From Gallibacterium salpingitidis (GTDB lineage Bacteria > Pseudomonadota > Gammaproteobacteria > Enterobacterales > Pasteurellaceae), in assembly GCF_001678495.1 (NCBI RefSeq), contig NZ_JTJL01000005.1, positions 1 to 64,000 on the forward strand: DNA of 64,000 nt. The letters are read 5' to 3'. A model generated the notes under the pieces. It saw nothing but the letters and a program-made list of their open reading frames with translations. It was not told where the DNA came from and made no database searches. Both the position numbers and the translations under genes were made by a program. Positions 28,206 to 38,579 of this stretch are shown piece after piece; position 1 is the first letter of the stretch, and every line of letters begins with the position of its first letter.

Positions 28206-28281
28206 TCGTGAATGCTAAATTGTTATTTAGCGATGAACCCATTAAAATAAAGCGTTTGTTATTGCCAACAAAGGATCAACT

Positions 28282-29262
28282 ATGTCAGCTGTAGTACCAA
28301 GTGAAAATTGGAAATCAACCTCTTCAATTCAAAATTTACTTAAAAGAGCGAAAATTATTAGCGATATTCGACAATTTTTTGTCGATCGAGGTTTGTTAGA
28401 GGTGGAAACACCGATTTTAAGTGCTTTTTCAGTGACTGATGTACATCTTGCAACTTTCCAAACAGAGTTTACTCCGCCATTTGGTCCAAACCCACAAACA
28501 TTACATCTAATTACCAGCCCAGAATATCATATGAAACGTTTGTTGGCGGAAGGAAGCGGCCCTATTTTCCAAATCTGCAAAGTATTTAGAAATGAGGAAG
28601 CCGGAAAGCGCCATAATCCAGAATTTACGATGTTGGAATGGTATCGCCCATTTTTTGATATGTACCGTTTGATCAATGAGGTTGATGATTTACTGCAACA
28701 AATTTTGGATTGCCCACCAACAGAATCTCTCAGCTACCAGTTTGTATTCCAAGAATATGTTGGGTTAGATCCTTTATCGGCAACGAAAGCGGAATTAGTG
28801 GAGAAAGCGAAACAGCAAGGGCTGGTTAATGCAGATATGGAAGGGCGTGATACTTTGTTGCAATATCTATTTAGTGAAGTTGTCGAGAAGAATATTGGGC
28901 AAGAACATCCTGTTGCAGTGTATCATTTCCCGGCGGCACAAGCGGCATTAGCACAAATTAGTTCTGAAGATCATCGTGTGGCAGAGCGTTTCGAGTTTTA
29001 TTACAAAGGATTGGAATTAGCAAATGGCTTCCATGAATTAACAGATGCAAATGAGCAATTACATCGTTTTGAGCAAGATAATTTATTACGTGAGAAATTG
29101 CACTTACCGCCACAACAAATGGATACGCGTTTCTTAGCTGCATTGAAATCAGGTTTACCATCTTGTTCTGGTGTGGCATTAGGGGTCGATCGTTTATTAA
29201 TGATTGCGTTATCAACAGACAATATTGAAGATGTAATTTCATTTTCAATTCAAAATGCGTAA
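28282..29262 (+). CDS. epmA: Elongation factor P--(R)-beta-lysine ligase EpmA
   Basis: A class II lysyl-tRNA synthetase-like enzyme without the anticodon domain that joins (R)-beta-lysine to EF-P. The 326 residues match PoxA/GenX length. Class II motif 2 ([20 protein letters not shown]) and motif 3 ([14 protein letters not shown]) are intact. Its partners EpmB and EF-P are not in this window. It opens a tightly spaced run with ycfL, nagZ and rlmC. Confidence 0.95.
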   Translation: MSAVVPSENWKSTSSIQNLLKRAKIISDIRQFFVDRGLLEVETPILSAFSVTDVHLATFQTEFTPPFGPNPQTLHLITSPEYHMKRLLAEGSGPIFQICKVFRNEEAGKRHNPEFTMLEWYRPFFDMYRLINEVDDLLQQILDCPPTESLSYQFVFQEYVGLDPLSATKAELVEKAKQQGLVNADMEGRDTLLQYLFSEVVEKNIGQEHPVAVYHFPAAQAALAQISSEDHRVAERFEFYYKGLELANGFHELTDANEQLHRFEQDNLLREKLHLPPQQMDTRFLAALKSGLPSCSGVALGVDRLLMIALSTDNIEDVISFSIQNA

Positions 29263-29273
29263 CGGAGCAGACA

Positions 29274-29633
29274 ATGCGTAAGCTAATTTATTTATGTTGT
29301 TTAGTAGTAGGATTGAGTGCTTGTTCATCAAAAAATATTTCACCTTTATATCAATCAGCGCCAATTGTGAATATTGAATCTAATATTGCTAATGCAATAG
29401 CTATCACCCCTGCCGATAAACAAATTGCAGTGAAAAATCTGACTAATAACAGTATTAAAACCGCTTATTTACTGACTTGGTACGATCGTAATGGCGTTAC
29501 GCAACGTACTAATTGGCAGCAGGATGAATTGTGGCAGCACTTAATTTTGCCAGCTAAACAACAGGTGAATATTCCTTTGTCAAAACCGACCGATCAGAGT
29601 GTGAATTATCGAGTCTATTTCAAAGCGTATTAA
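29274..29633 (+). CDS. YcfL-like (DUF1425) outer-membrane lipoprotein
   Basis: A 119-residue lipoprotein. A signal peptide with lipobox LSAC (Cys17) is followed by a beta-rich DUF1425 domain with TAYLLTWYDRNGV. The E. coli relative YcfL has no firm function. It sits 11 nt after epmA and 12 nt before nagZ, close to a cell-wall recycling gene. Confidence 0.82.
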   Translation: MRKLIYLCCLVVGLSACSSKNISPLYQSAPIVNIESNIANAIAITPADKQIAVKNLTNNSIKTAYLLTWYDRNGVTQRTNWQQDELWQHLILPAKQQVNIPLSKPTDQSVNYRVYFKAY

Positions 29634-29645
29634 GAGGTAAAAACG

Positions 29646-30680
29646 ATGGCAAAGTTAATTGTTGATTTACAAGGTACGGTTTTAGAACAAGAAGAAGTAG
29701 AGATCTTAAATCATCCTCTCGTTGCTGGTGTAATCCTATTTACGCGTAATTTTGTTGATATTCCGCAGTTACGAGAATTAATCAAAAATATTCGCCAAAA
29801 AGTTAAGCATCCATTATTGATTACCGTTGATCAAGAAGGTGGACGGGTTCAACGCTTCCGTCAAGGTTTTACGCAATTACCAGCGATGCAGGCTTTTGCA
29901 CGATTATTGCCAACAGTGGAAGAACAGCAATATTGGGCTAAAGAGAGTGCGTGGTTAATGGCGGCAGAAATGATGGCAATGGATATTGACTTGAGTTTTG
30001 CGCCTGTTTTAGATGTTGGACATCAATGTAAGGCAATTGGTGATCGTAGTTTTCATCAAGATTGGCAGCAAGTATTACCGTTAGCAGAAGCATTTTGTGA
30101 TGGTATGCTACAAGCTGGAATGGCGACAACAGGGAAACATTTTCCGGGACATGGCCATGTAGTCGCTGATTCTCATTTAGAAACACCAAAAGATGAACGT
30201 CCAATAAACCAAATTTTCCAACAAGATCTACAACCGTTTCAGCAGTTAATTGATCGTAATAAATTAAAAGCGATTATGCCGGCACACGTGATTTATACAC
30301 AAGCCGATGAGCGACCAGCGAGTGGTTCAGCGTATTGGTTGAAACAAATTTTACGAGAACAATTAGGTTTTAAAGGTATTATCTTTTCAGATGATCTTGG
30401 GATGAAAGGTGCTGGTGTAATGGGAAGTTTTGTTGAGCGTAGCCGTCAAGCATTAGCAGCTGGTTGTGATATTTTGTTGCTCTGTAATGAACGAGCTGGT
30501 GTGATAGAAGTGTTGGATAATTTAGTTTATCAACCAACAGAACAAGAAAAAACAGCCTATTTGCAGTTAGCAAAACGACAACATTTTTCGCTATCAGAAC
30601 TTCAAGCAACCAGTAGATGGGTAAATGCGCATCACTCTTTGACGAATTTGCAGCAAAAGTGGTTAGAGGTGAAGGGATAA
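29646..30680 (+). CDS. nagZ: Beta-N-acetylhexosaminidase NagZ
   Basis: A cytoplasmic family 3 glycoside hydrolase that removes GlcNAc from anhydromuropeptides during cell-wall recycling. The 344 residues are typical. The substrate loop [14 protein letters not shown] (about 160-173) carries the acid/base His, and the nucleophile Asp is in [10 protein letters not shown] (about 245-254). [11 protein letters not shown] is also present. The stop codon TAA ends just before rlmC begins. Confidence 0.96.
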   Translation: MAKLIVDLQGTVLEQEEVEILNHPLVAGVILFTRNFVDIPQLRELIKNIRQKVKHPLLITVDQEGGRVQRFRQGFTQLPAMQAFARLLPTVEEQQYWAKESAWLMAAEMMAMDIDLSFAPVLDVGHQCKAIGDRSFHQDWQQVLPLAEAFCDGMLQAGMATTGKHFPGHGHVVADSHLETPKDERPINQIFQQDLQPFQQLIDRNKLKAIMPAHVIYTQADERPASGSAYWLKQILREQLGFKGIIFSDDLGMKGAGVMGSFVERSRQALAAGCDILLLCNERAGVIEVLDNLVYQPTEQEKTAYLQLAKRQHFSLSELQATSRWVNAHHSLTNLQQKWLEVKG

Positions 30681-31841
30681 ATGTATTGCCCACATTTTGC
30701 GCAGAAGCAGTGTCAATCTTGTAGTTGGCTTGAACAAGATTATGTTTCGCAAATAGCTCAAAAACAGCAGCATTTACAGCAACAGTTAGTGGATTTTATT
30801 CAACCAACTACGGTGTGTTTTCCTGCGTATGAATCGGCTCATCAAGCAATGCGTAATCGTGCCAAAATGGTAGTGAGTGGAATGGTGGAACGACCAATTT
30901 TGGGGATTTTGCCTGATCCGCAAGATAGTACAAGTGCGGTAGATTTAACGGATTGCCCGTTATATCCTGACGATTTCCAACCGATCTTTATGCAGTTAAA
31001 AGATTTTGTTGCTAGAGCAGGTTTAGTGCCATATAACATCGCCAAACGTAAAGGAGAGCTAAAATATATTTTGTTGACGAAAAGCCAATTTAATCAACAA
31101 TATATGTTGCGTTTTGTCTTGCGTAGCGAAGTGAAATTGCCATTGATACAACGAGAATTGCCTGCATTACTACAAAAATTACCGCAAATTGTTGTAGTTA
31201 GCGCCAATATTCAGCCGCAACCAGCTGCTATTTTAGAAGGTGAAAAAGAGATCTATTTAACTGAACAACAAATGCTAGCAGAGCAATTCAATCAGATTAC
31301 TTTGTTTATTCGTCCGCAAGGCTTTTTCCAGACTAATCCGCAAGTAGCTGCTGCACTTTACCGTACGGCGCAACAATGGACGCAAGCATTACCGATTCAA
31401 CATATTTGGGATTTGTTTTGTGGTGTGGGCGGTTTTGGTTTACATTGTGCAGCAGCAAGACAGCAATTGGCTGCTGATGTAAGTTTAGTCGGTATTGAGA
31501 TTTCAGCTTCTGCAATTCAGGCGGCAAAATTAGCCGCAGAGCATATTGGTTTAACTAATGTGCGTTTTCAAGATTTAGATGCGAGTCAATATCAAGCATC
31601 ACAAGGTGTTAAACCGGATTTAGTGATTGTAAATCCACCCAGACGTGGCATTGGGCAGTCTTTAGCAGATTATCTCAATCAGTTACAGCCATGTTTTTTA
31701 TTGTATTCCAGTTGTAATGTAGAGAGTATGCGGCGAGATTTATATCATCTTAGTTCGTATCGCTTAACTAAATTACAATTATTCGATATGTTCCCACATA
31801 CTTCACATTATGAAGTTTTGGGATTGTTAGAATTAGCATAA
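30681..31841 (+). CDS. rlmC: 23S rRNA (uracil-747-C5)-methyltransferase RlmC
   Basis: A SAM-dependent RNA methyltransferase with a 4Fe-4S cluster. The N-terminal cysteines (Cys3, Cys11, Cys14 in [13 protein letters not shown]) bind the cluster. The methyltransferase domain has [14 protein letters not shown] (about 248-261) and the catalytic Cys in LYSSCNVES. No TRAM domain precedes it, which with 386 residues favours RlmC over RlmD or TrmA. It abuts nagZ. Confidence 0.93.
   Translation: MYCPHFAQKQCQSCSWLEQDYVSQIAQKQQHLQQQLVDFIQPTTVCFPAYESAHQAMRNRAKMVVSGMVERPILGILPDPQDSTSAVDLTDCPLYPDDFQPIFMQLKDFVARAGLVPYNIAKRKGELKYILLTKSQFNQQYMLRFVLRSEVKLPLIQRELPALLQKLPQIVVVSANIQPQPAAILEGEKEIYLTEQQMLAEQFNQITLFIRPQGFFQTNPQVAAALYRTAQQWTQALPIQHIWDLFCGVGGFGLHCAAARQQLAADVSLVGIEISASAIQAAKLAAEHIGLTNVRFQDLDASQYQASQGVKPDLVIVNPPRRGIGQSLADYLNQLQPCFLLYSSCNVESMRRDLYHLSSYRLTKLQLFDMFPHTSHYEVLGLLELA
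30932..30940 (+). other. Single Haemophilus-type DNA uptake 9-mer
   Basis: AAGTGCGGT occurs here, inside rlmC. It is the only copy I found on either strand of the window, so it is probably chance rather than an active uptake sequence. Confidence 0.5.
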
Positions 31842-31853
31842 CTTTTGCCATAG

Positions 31854-32200
<347 letters not shown>

Positions 32201-32201
<1 letters not shown>

Positions 32202-32671
32202 TGGGTATTATTTATGTTGTGATTGCATTAGTAGCGGGTGTTGGTTTAGCTTCGCAAGCCGCTATTAATAGTCAGCTTAGTAAAGTGGTTGCTGGACAAC
32301 CGCTGATTGCCGCTTTAATTTCATTTGCTACCGGAACATTAGCGCTTTTTATTGTTTGTTTAGTAAAAACCAATTTATGGGAAGGTTTGCAAAATTTGGC
32401 TAGCCAGCCATTTTGGAAATTTATTGGCGGGCCTTTAGGGGCATTAGTTGTTTTCACGACTATTTTTTTAGCGCCAAAGGTCGGTATTACCAATATGTTA
32501 TTTTTTATCATTATTGGACAATTATTGGCAGCAATGTTAATTGACCATTTTGGTTTGATTTATATGCCTGTACGAGAAATTACCCTCTGGAAAGTTGGCG
32601 GAATGTTGATTGTGATGGCGGGGTTAATTGTCTTTTTCTTTGGTGATAAATGGTTTGCAATAAAAGGATAG
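32201..32671 (+). CDS. DMT-superfamily YdcZ (DUF606)-type small membrane protein
   Basis: A 156-residue hydrophobic protein with about five spans. The family signature near the start (ASQAAINSQL) and IFLAPKVGITN mark it as a DUF606/YdcZ member; these small drug/metabolite transporters have no fixed substrate. It starts with GTG overlapping the glnB stop by one base and lies 6 nt before mog, so it is translationally coupled to glnB. Confidence 0.82.
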
Positions 32672-32677
32672 GAAAAA

Positions 32678-33247
32678 ATGACACAACTTAAAGTCGGATT
32701 AGTATCAATTTCAGATCGTGCTTCACAAGGAATCTATCAAGATAAAGGATTACCTTCGTTACAAGAATGGTTAGAACAAGCATTGATTGAACCATTTTTA
32801 GTAGAAACAAGATTAATTCCTGATGAACAACCTTTGATTGAACAAACCTTAAAAGAGTTAGTTGATGAATGTGGTTGTCATCTAGTGCTTACTACTGGCG
32901 GAACAGGGCCGGCAAAACGCGATGTTACACCAGATGCAACATTAGCTGTCGCCGATCGGGAAATGCCGGGATTTGGTGAGCAAATGCGCCAAATTAGTTT
33001 GCAATTTGTGCCAACAGCGATTCTATCACGTCAAGTCGGTGTAATTAGAAAAGAGAGTTTGATTTTAAATTTACCGGGACAGCCAAAAGCGATTAAAGAA
33101 ACCCTAGAAGGATTAAAAGATGAAAATGGTAAAGTGATTGTGAAAGGGATTTTTGCTGCTGTACCTTATTGTCTAGAACTGCTTAGTGGGATCTATATTG
33201 ATACCCATAAATCAGTAGTGGATAGTTTCCGCCCGAAGAAGAAGTAG
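32678..33247 (+). CDS. mog: Molybdopterin adenylyltransferase
   Basis: Mog adenylylates molybdopterin before molybdenum insertion. The 189 residues include the MPT-binding TTGGTGPAKRDVTPDAT (about 70-86) and LNLPGQPKAIKE (about 128-139). It closes the glnB run and ends at a hairpin shared with purC. Confidence 0.94.
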   Translation: MTQLKVGLVSISDRASQGIYQDKGLPSLQEWLEQALIEPFLVETRLIPDEQPLIEQTLKELVDECGCHLVLTTGGTGPAKRDVTPDATLAVADREMPGFGEQMRQISLQFVPTAILSRQVGVIRKESLILNLPGQPKAIKETLEGLKDENGKVIVKGIFAAVPYCLELLSGIYIDTHKSVVDSFRPKKK

Positions 33248-33254
33248 ATATAAA

Positions 33255-33296
33255 AAATGCTTTTTAAACTTTGTTTAAAAAGCATTTCCTTTTTTC
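33255..33296. terminator. Bidirectional terminator between mog and purC
   Basis: AAATGCTTTTTAAAC (33255-33269) pairs with GTTTAAAAAGCATTT (33273-33287). T residues follow on both strands, so it can end mog (+) and purC (-). Confidence 0.85.
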
Positions 33297-33305
33297 AATG
33301 CATAA

Positions 33306-34166
33306 TTATTTTGTTAATAAATCAAACGCTTCCTGATATTTAGCCACAGTTTGTTCAATAATCTCTTGTGGTACTCTTGGTGCTGGTGGTTGTTTATTCC
33401 AGCCACTGTTTTCTAACCAGTTACGAATAAATTGTTTATCGAATGAAGGTGGATTTGTGCCTTCTTTATAAGTATCAATTGACCAGAAACGGCTTGAGTC
33501 AGGGGTTAAGACTTCATCCATTAATGTTAAGGTTCCATTTTCATCTAAACCAAATTCGAATTTAGTATCACAGATAATAATACCTTTACTCAAAGCGTAT
33601 TCTGCTGCTGTTGTATAAAGCTCAATTGCTTTTTGTTTGACTTGTGCCGCTAATTCAGCGCCGATTAATTTTTCACATTCAGCATAGCTGATATTAATAT
33701 CGTGATTACCAATTTCTTCTTTGCTTGATGGTGTGAAAATCGGTTCAGGTAATTTGCTGGCATCAACTAAACCTTTTGGTAATTCAATACCGCACACAGA
33801 TCCTGTTTGTTGATAATCTTTTAAGCCACTACCAGTCAAATAACCGCGCACGATAGATTCAATTTTAATTGGTGTTAAACGTTTACAGACAACAGCACGT
33901 TTTTCAATTGCTTTTGCTTCAGCCTCTGGTAATACGTCATACACAGTATCGCCAGTAAAGTGATTTGGCATAATATGTGCTAATTTTTTAAACCAGAAAT
34001 TGGAAATTTGGGTGAGGATCTCTCCTTTACGAGGGATAGGATCATCAAGAATGACATCGAATGCCGAAAGGCGATCAGAAGCGACCATTAACATTCTTTT
34101 ATCATCAATTTCATAAAGATCACGTACTTTACCAGAATAAATTTTTTTTAGGCTAATAGTTTGCAT
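33306..34166 (-). CDS. purC: Phosphoribosylaminoimidazole-succinocarboxamide (SAICAR) synthase
   Basis: PurC joins aspartate to CAIR in purine synthesis. The start at 34166 (MQTISLKKIYSGKVRDLYEI) is chosen because the conserved GKVRDLYE motif begins there; the longer frame would read back toward the PurR box. 286 residues result. VASDRLSAFDV and RGYLTGSGLKDYQ are present, as is the C-terminal EVLTPDSSRFW. Confidence 0.95.
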   Translation of the reverse strand: MQTISLKKIYSGKVRDLYEIDDKRMLMVASDRLSAFDVILDDPIPRKGEILTQISNFWFKKLAHIMPNHFTGDTVYDVLPEAEAKAIEKRAVVCKRLTPIKIESIVRGYLTGSGLKDYQQTGSVCGIELPKGLVDASKLPEPIFTPSSKEEIGNHDINISYAECEKLIGAELAAQVKQKAIELYTTAAEYALSKGIIICDTKFEFGLDENGTLTLMDEVLTPDSSRFWSIDTYKEGTNPPSFDKQFIRNWLENSGWNKQPPAPRVPQEIIEQTVAKYQEAFDLLTK

Positions 34167-34227
34167 AACGATACCTGTATTAAAAAGAAAACCGATGCGA
34201 ATTATACTCCGTTTCATCTTAAGTTTC

Positions 34228-34243
34228 ACGCAAACGATTGCTT
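34228..34243. promoter_or_regulatory. PurR operator upstream of purC
   Basis: ACGCAAACGATTGCTT matches 14 of 16 positions of the PurR box ACGCAAACGTTTGCGT. It lies 62 bp upstream of the purC start codon, within the promoter region, and just before the queE stop codon. Confidence 0.8.
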
Positions 34244-34253
34244 GTTTTTTTAT

Positions 34254-34868
34254 TTATTCGATACCAACTAGTTTATGTGTTTGTAAGCTGAGCTGCCATT
34301 TAATAGTTTTGCTATGTTGGTTTAAGATTCCTATTGTGCGAATAGTATCAAGAATATTCATCTCACCATTTTGTTCACAAGGTGATAAGTAATAATGTTT
34401 TGCATGAATTTTTGTGGCTATTTTTTCGCAGAACTGCAAAATGTCATCACAGTCATTCACAATTCTCACTTCATCAGCAAAATCAATACTGCGTTGCCAA
34501 TATTTGTCTTGGTATAAACGTTTTGGACTAGTTGCAATGTAATCAATTTCGCTTGGTATCGGTTTTAACCCATTCGTTTCAATCGCGAGAAAATACCCCT
34601 GTTGTTTTAAATAGTTTAATAATTTGCGTAGATGTGGCTGTATAGTTGGTTCGCCACCGGTAATAATAATATTTTTCGCCGTATATGTTGCAACACGTTC
34701 AGCAATTTGCTGGAGTGTCATGGTTTGGAAATGGTGGTAATCTGTATCGCACCAAGGACAAGCCAAATTACATTTTCCAAAACGAATAAAAATTGCGGGC
34801 ATACCGGTATTAAACCCTTCACCTTGCAAGCTCTCAAATATCTCAACAATTTGATAAGGTGTTTGCAT
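34254..34868 (-). CDS. queE: 7-carboxy-7-deazaguanine synthase QueE
   Basis: A radical-SAM enzyme converting 6-carboxytetrahydropterin to 7-carboxy-7-deazaguanine on the path to preQ0 and queuosine. The 204-residue protein has the cluster motif C-x3-C-x2-C in FGKCNLACPWCDTDY (about 31-45) and the TGGEPTIQP segment. It shares a base with the queD stop, so queC-queD-queE are one translational unit. Confidence 0.94.
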   Translation of the reverse strand: MQTPYQIVEIFESLQGEGFNTGMPAIFIRFGKCNLACPWCDTDYHHFQTMTLQQIAERVATYTAKNIIITGGEPTIQPHLRKLLNYLKQQGYFLAIETNGLKPIPSEIDYIATSPKRLYQDKYWQRSIDFADEVRIVNDCDDILQFCEKIATKIHAKHYYLSPCEQNGEMNILDTIRTIGILNQHSKTIKWQLSLQTHKLVGIE

Positions 34869-35299
34869 TAGTCTGCCTCATATTCAGCAAAAGAAGTTGG
34901 CGTTTCCCATAACCGAATACAAGTAATCTTTAATGCTGTGTATTGAGTTAAACGTGCAAACATAAATCGAGCAAGATTTTCTGCTGTAGTTCGATAAGGT
35001 AAAGCAAAAGTTTTTGAATTAAGTTCAGTAAGCAATGCAGCTATTTTGCATTCGCGCTCACTTGTTTGATCATAAATAAAAGCATGATCCATAGGCTGTA
35101 AAATGATTTCATTTACTGCTTGTTTTAAATCAGTAAAATCAATCACCATACCTTTTTTTGCTCCTTCTTGGTAAGTATCGCCAGTAACAATAACTTGTAA
35201 TTTATAGGTATGACCATGCAAGTTTTGACATTTTCCATCATGACCATCTAGTAGATGCGCCATATCGAAACTAAATTCTTTAGCAACTTTGTACATCAT
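34868..35299 (-). CDS. queD: 6-carboxy-5,6,7,8-tetrahydropterin synthase QueD
   Basis: A zinc enzyme of the T-fold family that makes 6-carboxytetrahydropterin from dihydroneopterin triphosphate. Of 143 residues, His16, His29 and His31 (FSFDMAHLL and NLHGHTYKL) bind zinc, with Cys25 as catalytic residue. It lies 10 nt after queC and overlaps queE by one base. Confidence 0.94.
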   Translation of the reverse strand: MMYKVAKEFSFDMAHLLDGHDGKCQNLHGHTYKLQVIVTGDTYQEGAKKGMVIDFTDLKQAVNEIILQPMDHAFIYDQTSERECKIAALLTELNSKTFALPYRTTAENLARFMFARLTQYTALKITCIRLWETPTSFAEYEAD

Positions 35300-35309
35300 T
35301 TTGTCCTAG

Positions 35310-35966
35310 TTATTGTTTTTTACTGGCAAGATATTCTTTTAGCCCTTTTTCCCGCAGTAAACAGCTAGGGCATTGATGACAGCCACCTTCGACACCTTCA
35401 TAACAAGTATGTGTATGTTGAATGACGTAATCGAGTTTGCCTAATTGATCTGCCAAAGCCCAAGTTTCTTTTTTAGTAAGCCACATTAATGGTGTGATCA
35501 GGTTAAAGTGGTAATCCATAGCTAGATTAAGCGTAACATTCATTGATTTAATGAAAATATCTCGACAATCTGGATAGCCGCTAAAATCGGTTTCGCATAC
35601 ACCTGTAATAATGTCACTAATACCTTGTCCTTTGGCATAAATAGCAGCATAGAGAAGAAAGAGCGCATTACGACCATCAACAAAAGTATTGGGTAATTCA
35701 CCTTGTTGCTGTTCAATTGTTTGTTGACTATCTAACAGTGCGTTGTGGGTTATGGATGTAATAACTGAAGTATCTATAATGGTTTGTTTTACGCCAAGAT
35801 CATTAGCAATCCATTGTGCCTTTTCCAGTTCGATACTGTGGCGTTGTCCATATTTGAATGTAATGGCTTCGACGTTGCCATTACCATAGGTTTGTAATGC
35901 TTGTAATAAGCAGGTAGTAGAATCTTGACCGCCAGAAAAAATGACGACCGCTTTTTTGTTTTGCAT
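35310..35966 (-). CDS. queC: 7-cyano-7-deazaguanine (preQ0) synthase QueC
   Basis: An ATP-dependent enzyme that turns 7-carboxy-7-deazaguanine into preQ0. The 218 residues show the PP-loop motif [11 protein letters not shown] (about 10-20) and the zinc knuckle [15 protein letters not shown] near the C-terminus. It is first in queC-queD-queE, and its ribosome binding site is the 3' part of a preQ1-I riboswitch. Confidence 0.95.
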   Translation of the reverse strand: MQNKKAVVIFSGGQDSTTCLLQALQTYGNGNVEAITFKYGQRHSIELEKAQWIANDLGVKQTIIDTSVITSITHNALLDSQQTIEQQQGELPNTFVDGRNALFLLYAAIYAKGQGISDIITGVCETDFSGYPDCRDIFIKSMNVTLNLAMDYHFNLITPLMWLTKKETWALADQLGKLDYVIQHTHTCYEGVEGGCHQCPSCLLREKGLKEYLASKKQ

Positions 35967-35973
35967 AAGATGT

Positions 35974-36009
35974 TCCTAGTTTTTTAACGTGGGAGGTTTG
36001 CGAACCACG
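35974..36009 (-). promoter_or_regulatory. PreQ1-I riboswitch controlling queCDE
   Basis: On the minus strand, 8 nt before the queC ATG, there is a very short hairpin: CGTGG pairs with CCACG, with loop TTCGCAAACCTC. An A-rich tail ends in AAAAAACTAGGA. This is the compact pattern of class I preQ1 aptamers, in which the tail folds back into the loop. The tail includes AGGA, the likely Shine-Dalgarno of queC, so ligand binding should block translation initiation. Confidence 0.85.
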
Positions 36010-36062
36010 ACAATCAAAGGGCGTCATTCTAGCGAAATTTTGCTGAAACTCAATAAAAGATG

Positions 36063-37394
36063 TTAATTTTCCTGTTGCAAATCTTGGATCAAAATTTTGG
36101 AACGGCGTTGGTAATTATATTTTTCCCGTTTCTCTTTTGGTAAATCTTCAACATTAGCAATTTTAAATCCTCGTTCTTGGAACCAATGTACTGTACGGGT
36201 TGTAAGCACGAATAATTTTTCGATACCTAATGCAATTGCCCGTTTTTGGATATGGGTTAATAAAATATCACCACGAGAAGAGTTACGATAATCAGGATGC
36301 ACAGCAACACACGCCATTTCTGCCATTTTTTCATCAAAATAAGGGTTTAAAGCAGCGCAGGCGATCATTACGCCATCGCGATCGATCACTGTGTAATGAT
36401 CAATTTCCATTTCTAATTGTTCACGAGAACGTTTCACTAAAATGCCTTGCTGTTCCAAAGGTTGGATTAAAGCGAGGAGATTTGGAATATCTTTAATGGT
36501 TGCAATTCTGACAATTTCAGAGCTTTCTAACGAAACCTGTGTACCGATACCATCGCGAGAGAATAACTCTTGTAGTAGAGCGCCATCTTCTAAATAACTT
36601 AATAAATGTGCACGTTTAACGCCATTACGACAAGCTTCTAATGCAGTTTGTAAGAATCTTGCTTCTGAACTATGGTAGAGATTATTGGCGATAAATTGTT
36701 GTAAATGATGTTCTGCTGAAAGTAAGGTGAGATCTGGCATAACTTGTTGATTTTCATCGAGAATACCCTGTTGCTCACAAAAACCGATCACCTTTTCCGC
36801 TTTTAATTTAATGGCAATTTGTGCCGCTAATTCCTCAAAAGCAAGATTAAAATTCTCACCAGTCACAGAAACACCAATCGGCCCAATCACCACAATTGCA
36901 TTGTGTTCCAATTGTTGTTTAATCCCTTCGCTATCTATTTTACGCACTTTACCACTCAATTGATAATCCACACCCTCGTCAACACCGATTGGTTGTGCAA
37001 TAACAAAATTCCCGCTGACAACATTAGGTACGCTGCCATGAGCAATATTATTCATTCTTAAGGATAAACGTGCCGTAATATCAAGTTGTAAACTGCCAAC
37101 GACTTGTTTGACGAGTTTTAAAGTTTCTGCATCGGTAACACGAATATTTTTGTGGTAACGTTCTTCAATATTGGCTAAATGTAGCGCATCGTTAATTTGT
37201 TTACGCGCGCCAAAAACGATAACTAATTTGATACCTAAACTATGTAATAAGCTGATGTCGTCGATGATATTAATAAAATTAGGGCTGGCAGTGGTATTTC
37301 CGTCTAACATAATGACAAAGGTTTTGCCTCTGTGTGCAGTAACGTAAGGGGTTGATTGACGGAACCATTGCACGAGTTCAGTGCTGCGAATCAT
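36063..37394 (-). CDS. argA: Amino-acid N-acetyltransferase (N-acetylglutamate synthase)
   Basis: ArgA makes N-acetylglutamate, the first step of arginine synthesis. The start at 37394 ([13 protein letters not shown]) matches the family and has AGGAAG upstream; the longer frame runs back through the ARG boxes. 443 residues: an amino-acid kinase-like domain (about 1-290) that binds arginine, then a GNAT acetyltransferase domain (about 295-440) with the acetyl-CoA loop [14 protein letters not shown]. It is a single gene downstream of tandem operators. Confidence 0.95.
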   Translation of the reverse strand: MIRSTELVQWFRQSTPYVTAHRGKTFVIMLDGNTTASPNFINIIDDISLLHSLGIKLVIVFGARKQINDALHLANIEERYHKNIRVTDAETLKLVKQVVGSLQLDITARLSLRMNNIAHGSVPNVVSGNFVIAQPIGVDEGVDYQLSGKVRKIDSEGIKQQLEHNAIVVIGPIGVSVTGENFNLAFEELAAQIAIKLKAEKVIGFCEQQGILDENQQVMPDLTLLSAEHHLQQFIANNLYHSSEARFLQTALEACRNGVKRAHLLSYLEDGALLQELFSRDGIGTQVSLESSEIVRIATIKDIPNLLALIQPLEQQGILVKRSREQLEMEIDHYTVIDRDGVMIACAALNPYFDEKMAEMACVAVHPDYRNSSRGDILLTHIQKRAIALGIEKLFVLTTRTVHWFQERGFKIANVEDLPKEKREKYNYQRRSKILIQDLQQEN

Positions 37395-37407
37395 AAAACT
37401 TCCTATT

Positions 37408-37446
37408 TTTGAATAATTATGTAATAAAAGTGATTTTATATGCAAA
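37408..37446. promoter_or_regulatory. Tandem ARG boxes (ArgR) upstream of argA
   Basis: Two imperfect ARG boxes, TGAATAATTATGTA (37410-37423) and TGATTTTATATGCA (37431-37444), each match most of TGAAT-N4-ATTCA. Their starts are 21 bp apart, the known spacing for ArgR hexamer sites. Confidence 0.65.
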
Positions 37447-37550
37447 AAGGAGTTGCTTTGCAAGATAATTCTACGATTTAGCAAAAAAATCGAACCAGAA
37501 AATTTACTCTTGAGATTTAGTTACATAGAATAACGCCACTCAAAGTCAGA

Positions 37551-38444
37551 ATGAAGAAGAATATGTCAGAACAACAACCATTTAGCCATTTCCCTACTGT
37601 GCGTGAGATGTATCCATGGGGACAAGAACGGCGTGTATTAAAGCAAATTCGTCATATATTGCGTTATTTCGGACGACGTTTAATTAGTTATCAAGCAGGC
37701 AATACTTTTATTCAATTTTTGAATCAACACCCGGTTTGGCTGCCAATGTTCCAGCAACATAAACACCGCTTTCATACTATTTTATTTCACTATTGTGATA
37801 AACGTTTTTCACCGAATCAACGTGCCAAGCAAATACAACATACTTTGGTAATGTTGGAAAAATTATTAGGTTTGGAAAAGTGTGCGACATTAGTTGCTTC
37901 AGAAACGATAGCATTAGCTGATCTAGGTAATGGCTTACGTTTACATCTCAATATTAATCCTATTGATCCGTATGAAGGATTATTTTCGATCAATATCCAA
38001 GATGATACGACACAACGTTATTATGATGCTTCATTTGCGATTATTGAGGGAAATCGGCTGCTGATTGCGAGTATTCAAGGTCCAAAAGGGGAACAGGCTG
38101 CGGAAATTGTAAAAAGTTTGACCAAGCAATTACATGGTATGCGACCAATGTTTATGATGGTGGAATGTTTTAAATGGCTAGCTCAGCATTGGCAGTTGCA
38201 ATTAGTCGGAATTCCACACCGATATCAAACCAAAATTCGTTTACATGGCAGTAAAAAAATTTATATGAACTATGATGAATTTTGGCAAGAAAATAAAGCG
38301 GTTTACCAATACAACTATTGGCAATTACCTTTACAGGTTGAGCAACGTCCACTTGAAGAAATTCAAAGCAAAAAACGTTCAATGTATCGTAAGCGTTATG
38401 AATTGTTTACCCAGATTGAACAAGGTATCAAAACTAAGATCTAA
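37551..38444 (+). CDS. VirK/YbjX-family protein (DUF535)
   Basis: A 297-residue cytoplasmic-looking protein of the DUF535 family, which includes Shigella VirK and Salmonella YbjX. No catalytic motif is known. Signature stretches are HYCDKRFSP, YYDASFAI, IQGPKG and the lysine/arginine-rich C-terminus KKRSMYRKRYEL. Two close start codons exist (37551, and 37563 for MSEQQPF). It is divergent from argA. Confidence 0.83.
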   Translation: MKKNMSEQQPFSHFPTVREMYPWGQERRVLKQIRHILRYFGRRLISYQAGNTFIQFLNQHPVWLPMFQQHKHRFHTILFHYCDKRFSPNQRAKQIQHTLVMLEKLLGLEKCATLVASETIALADLGNGLRLHLNINPIDPYEGLFSINIQDDTTQRYYDASFAIIEGNRLLIASIQGPKGEQAAEIVKSLTKQLHGMRPMFMMVECFKWLAQHWQLQLVGIPHRYQTKIRLHGSKKIYMNYDEFWQENKAVYQYNYWQLPLQVEQRPLEEIQSKKRSMYRKRYELFTQIEQGIKTKI

Positions 38445-38579
38445 CTGTTTCATAAACATAACAATTGTGTTAAAAAAGACGCTTTTTTCATCATCAAATC
38501 TGTGATGTGAAGCAGGGATAAAGCAAGTAATTTTTTCTATAATTAATGACGGTTGTTGATAGATGAAAAGAGGGTGTTT

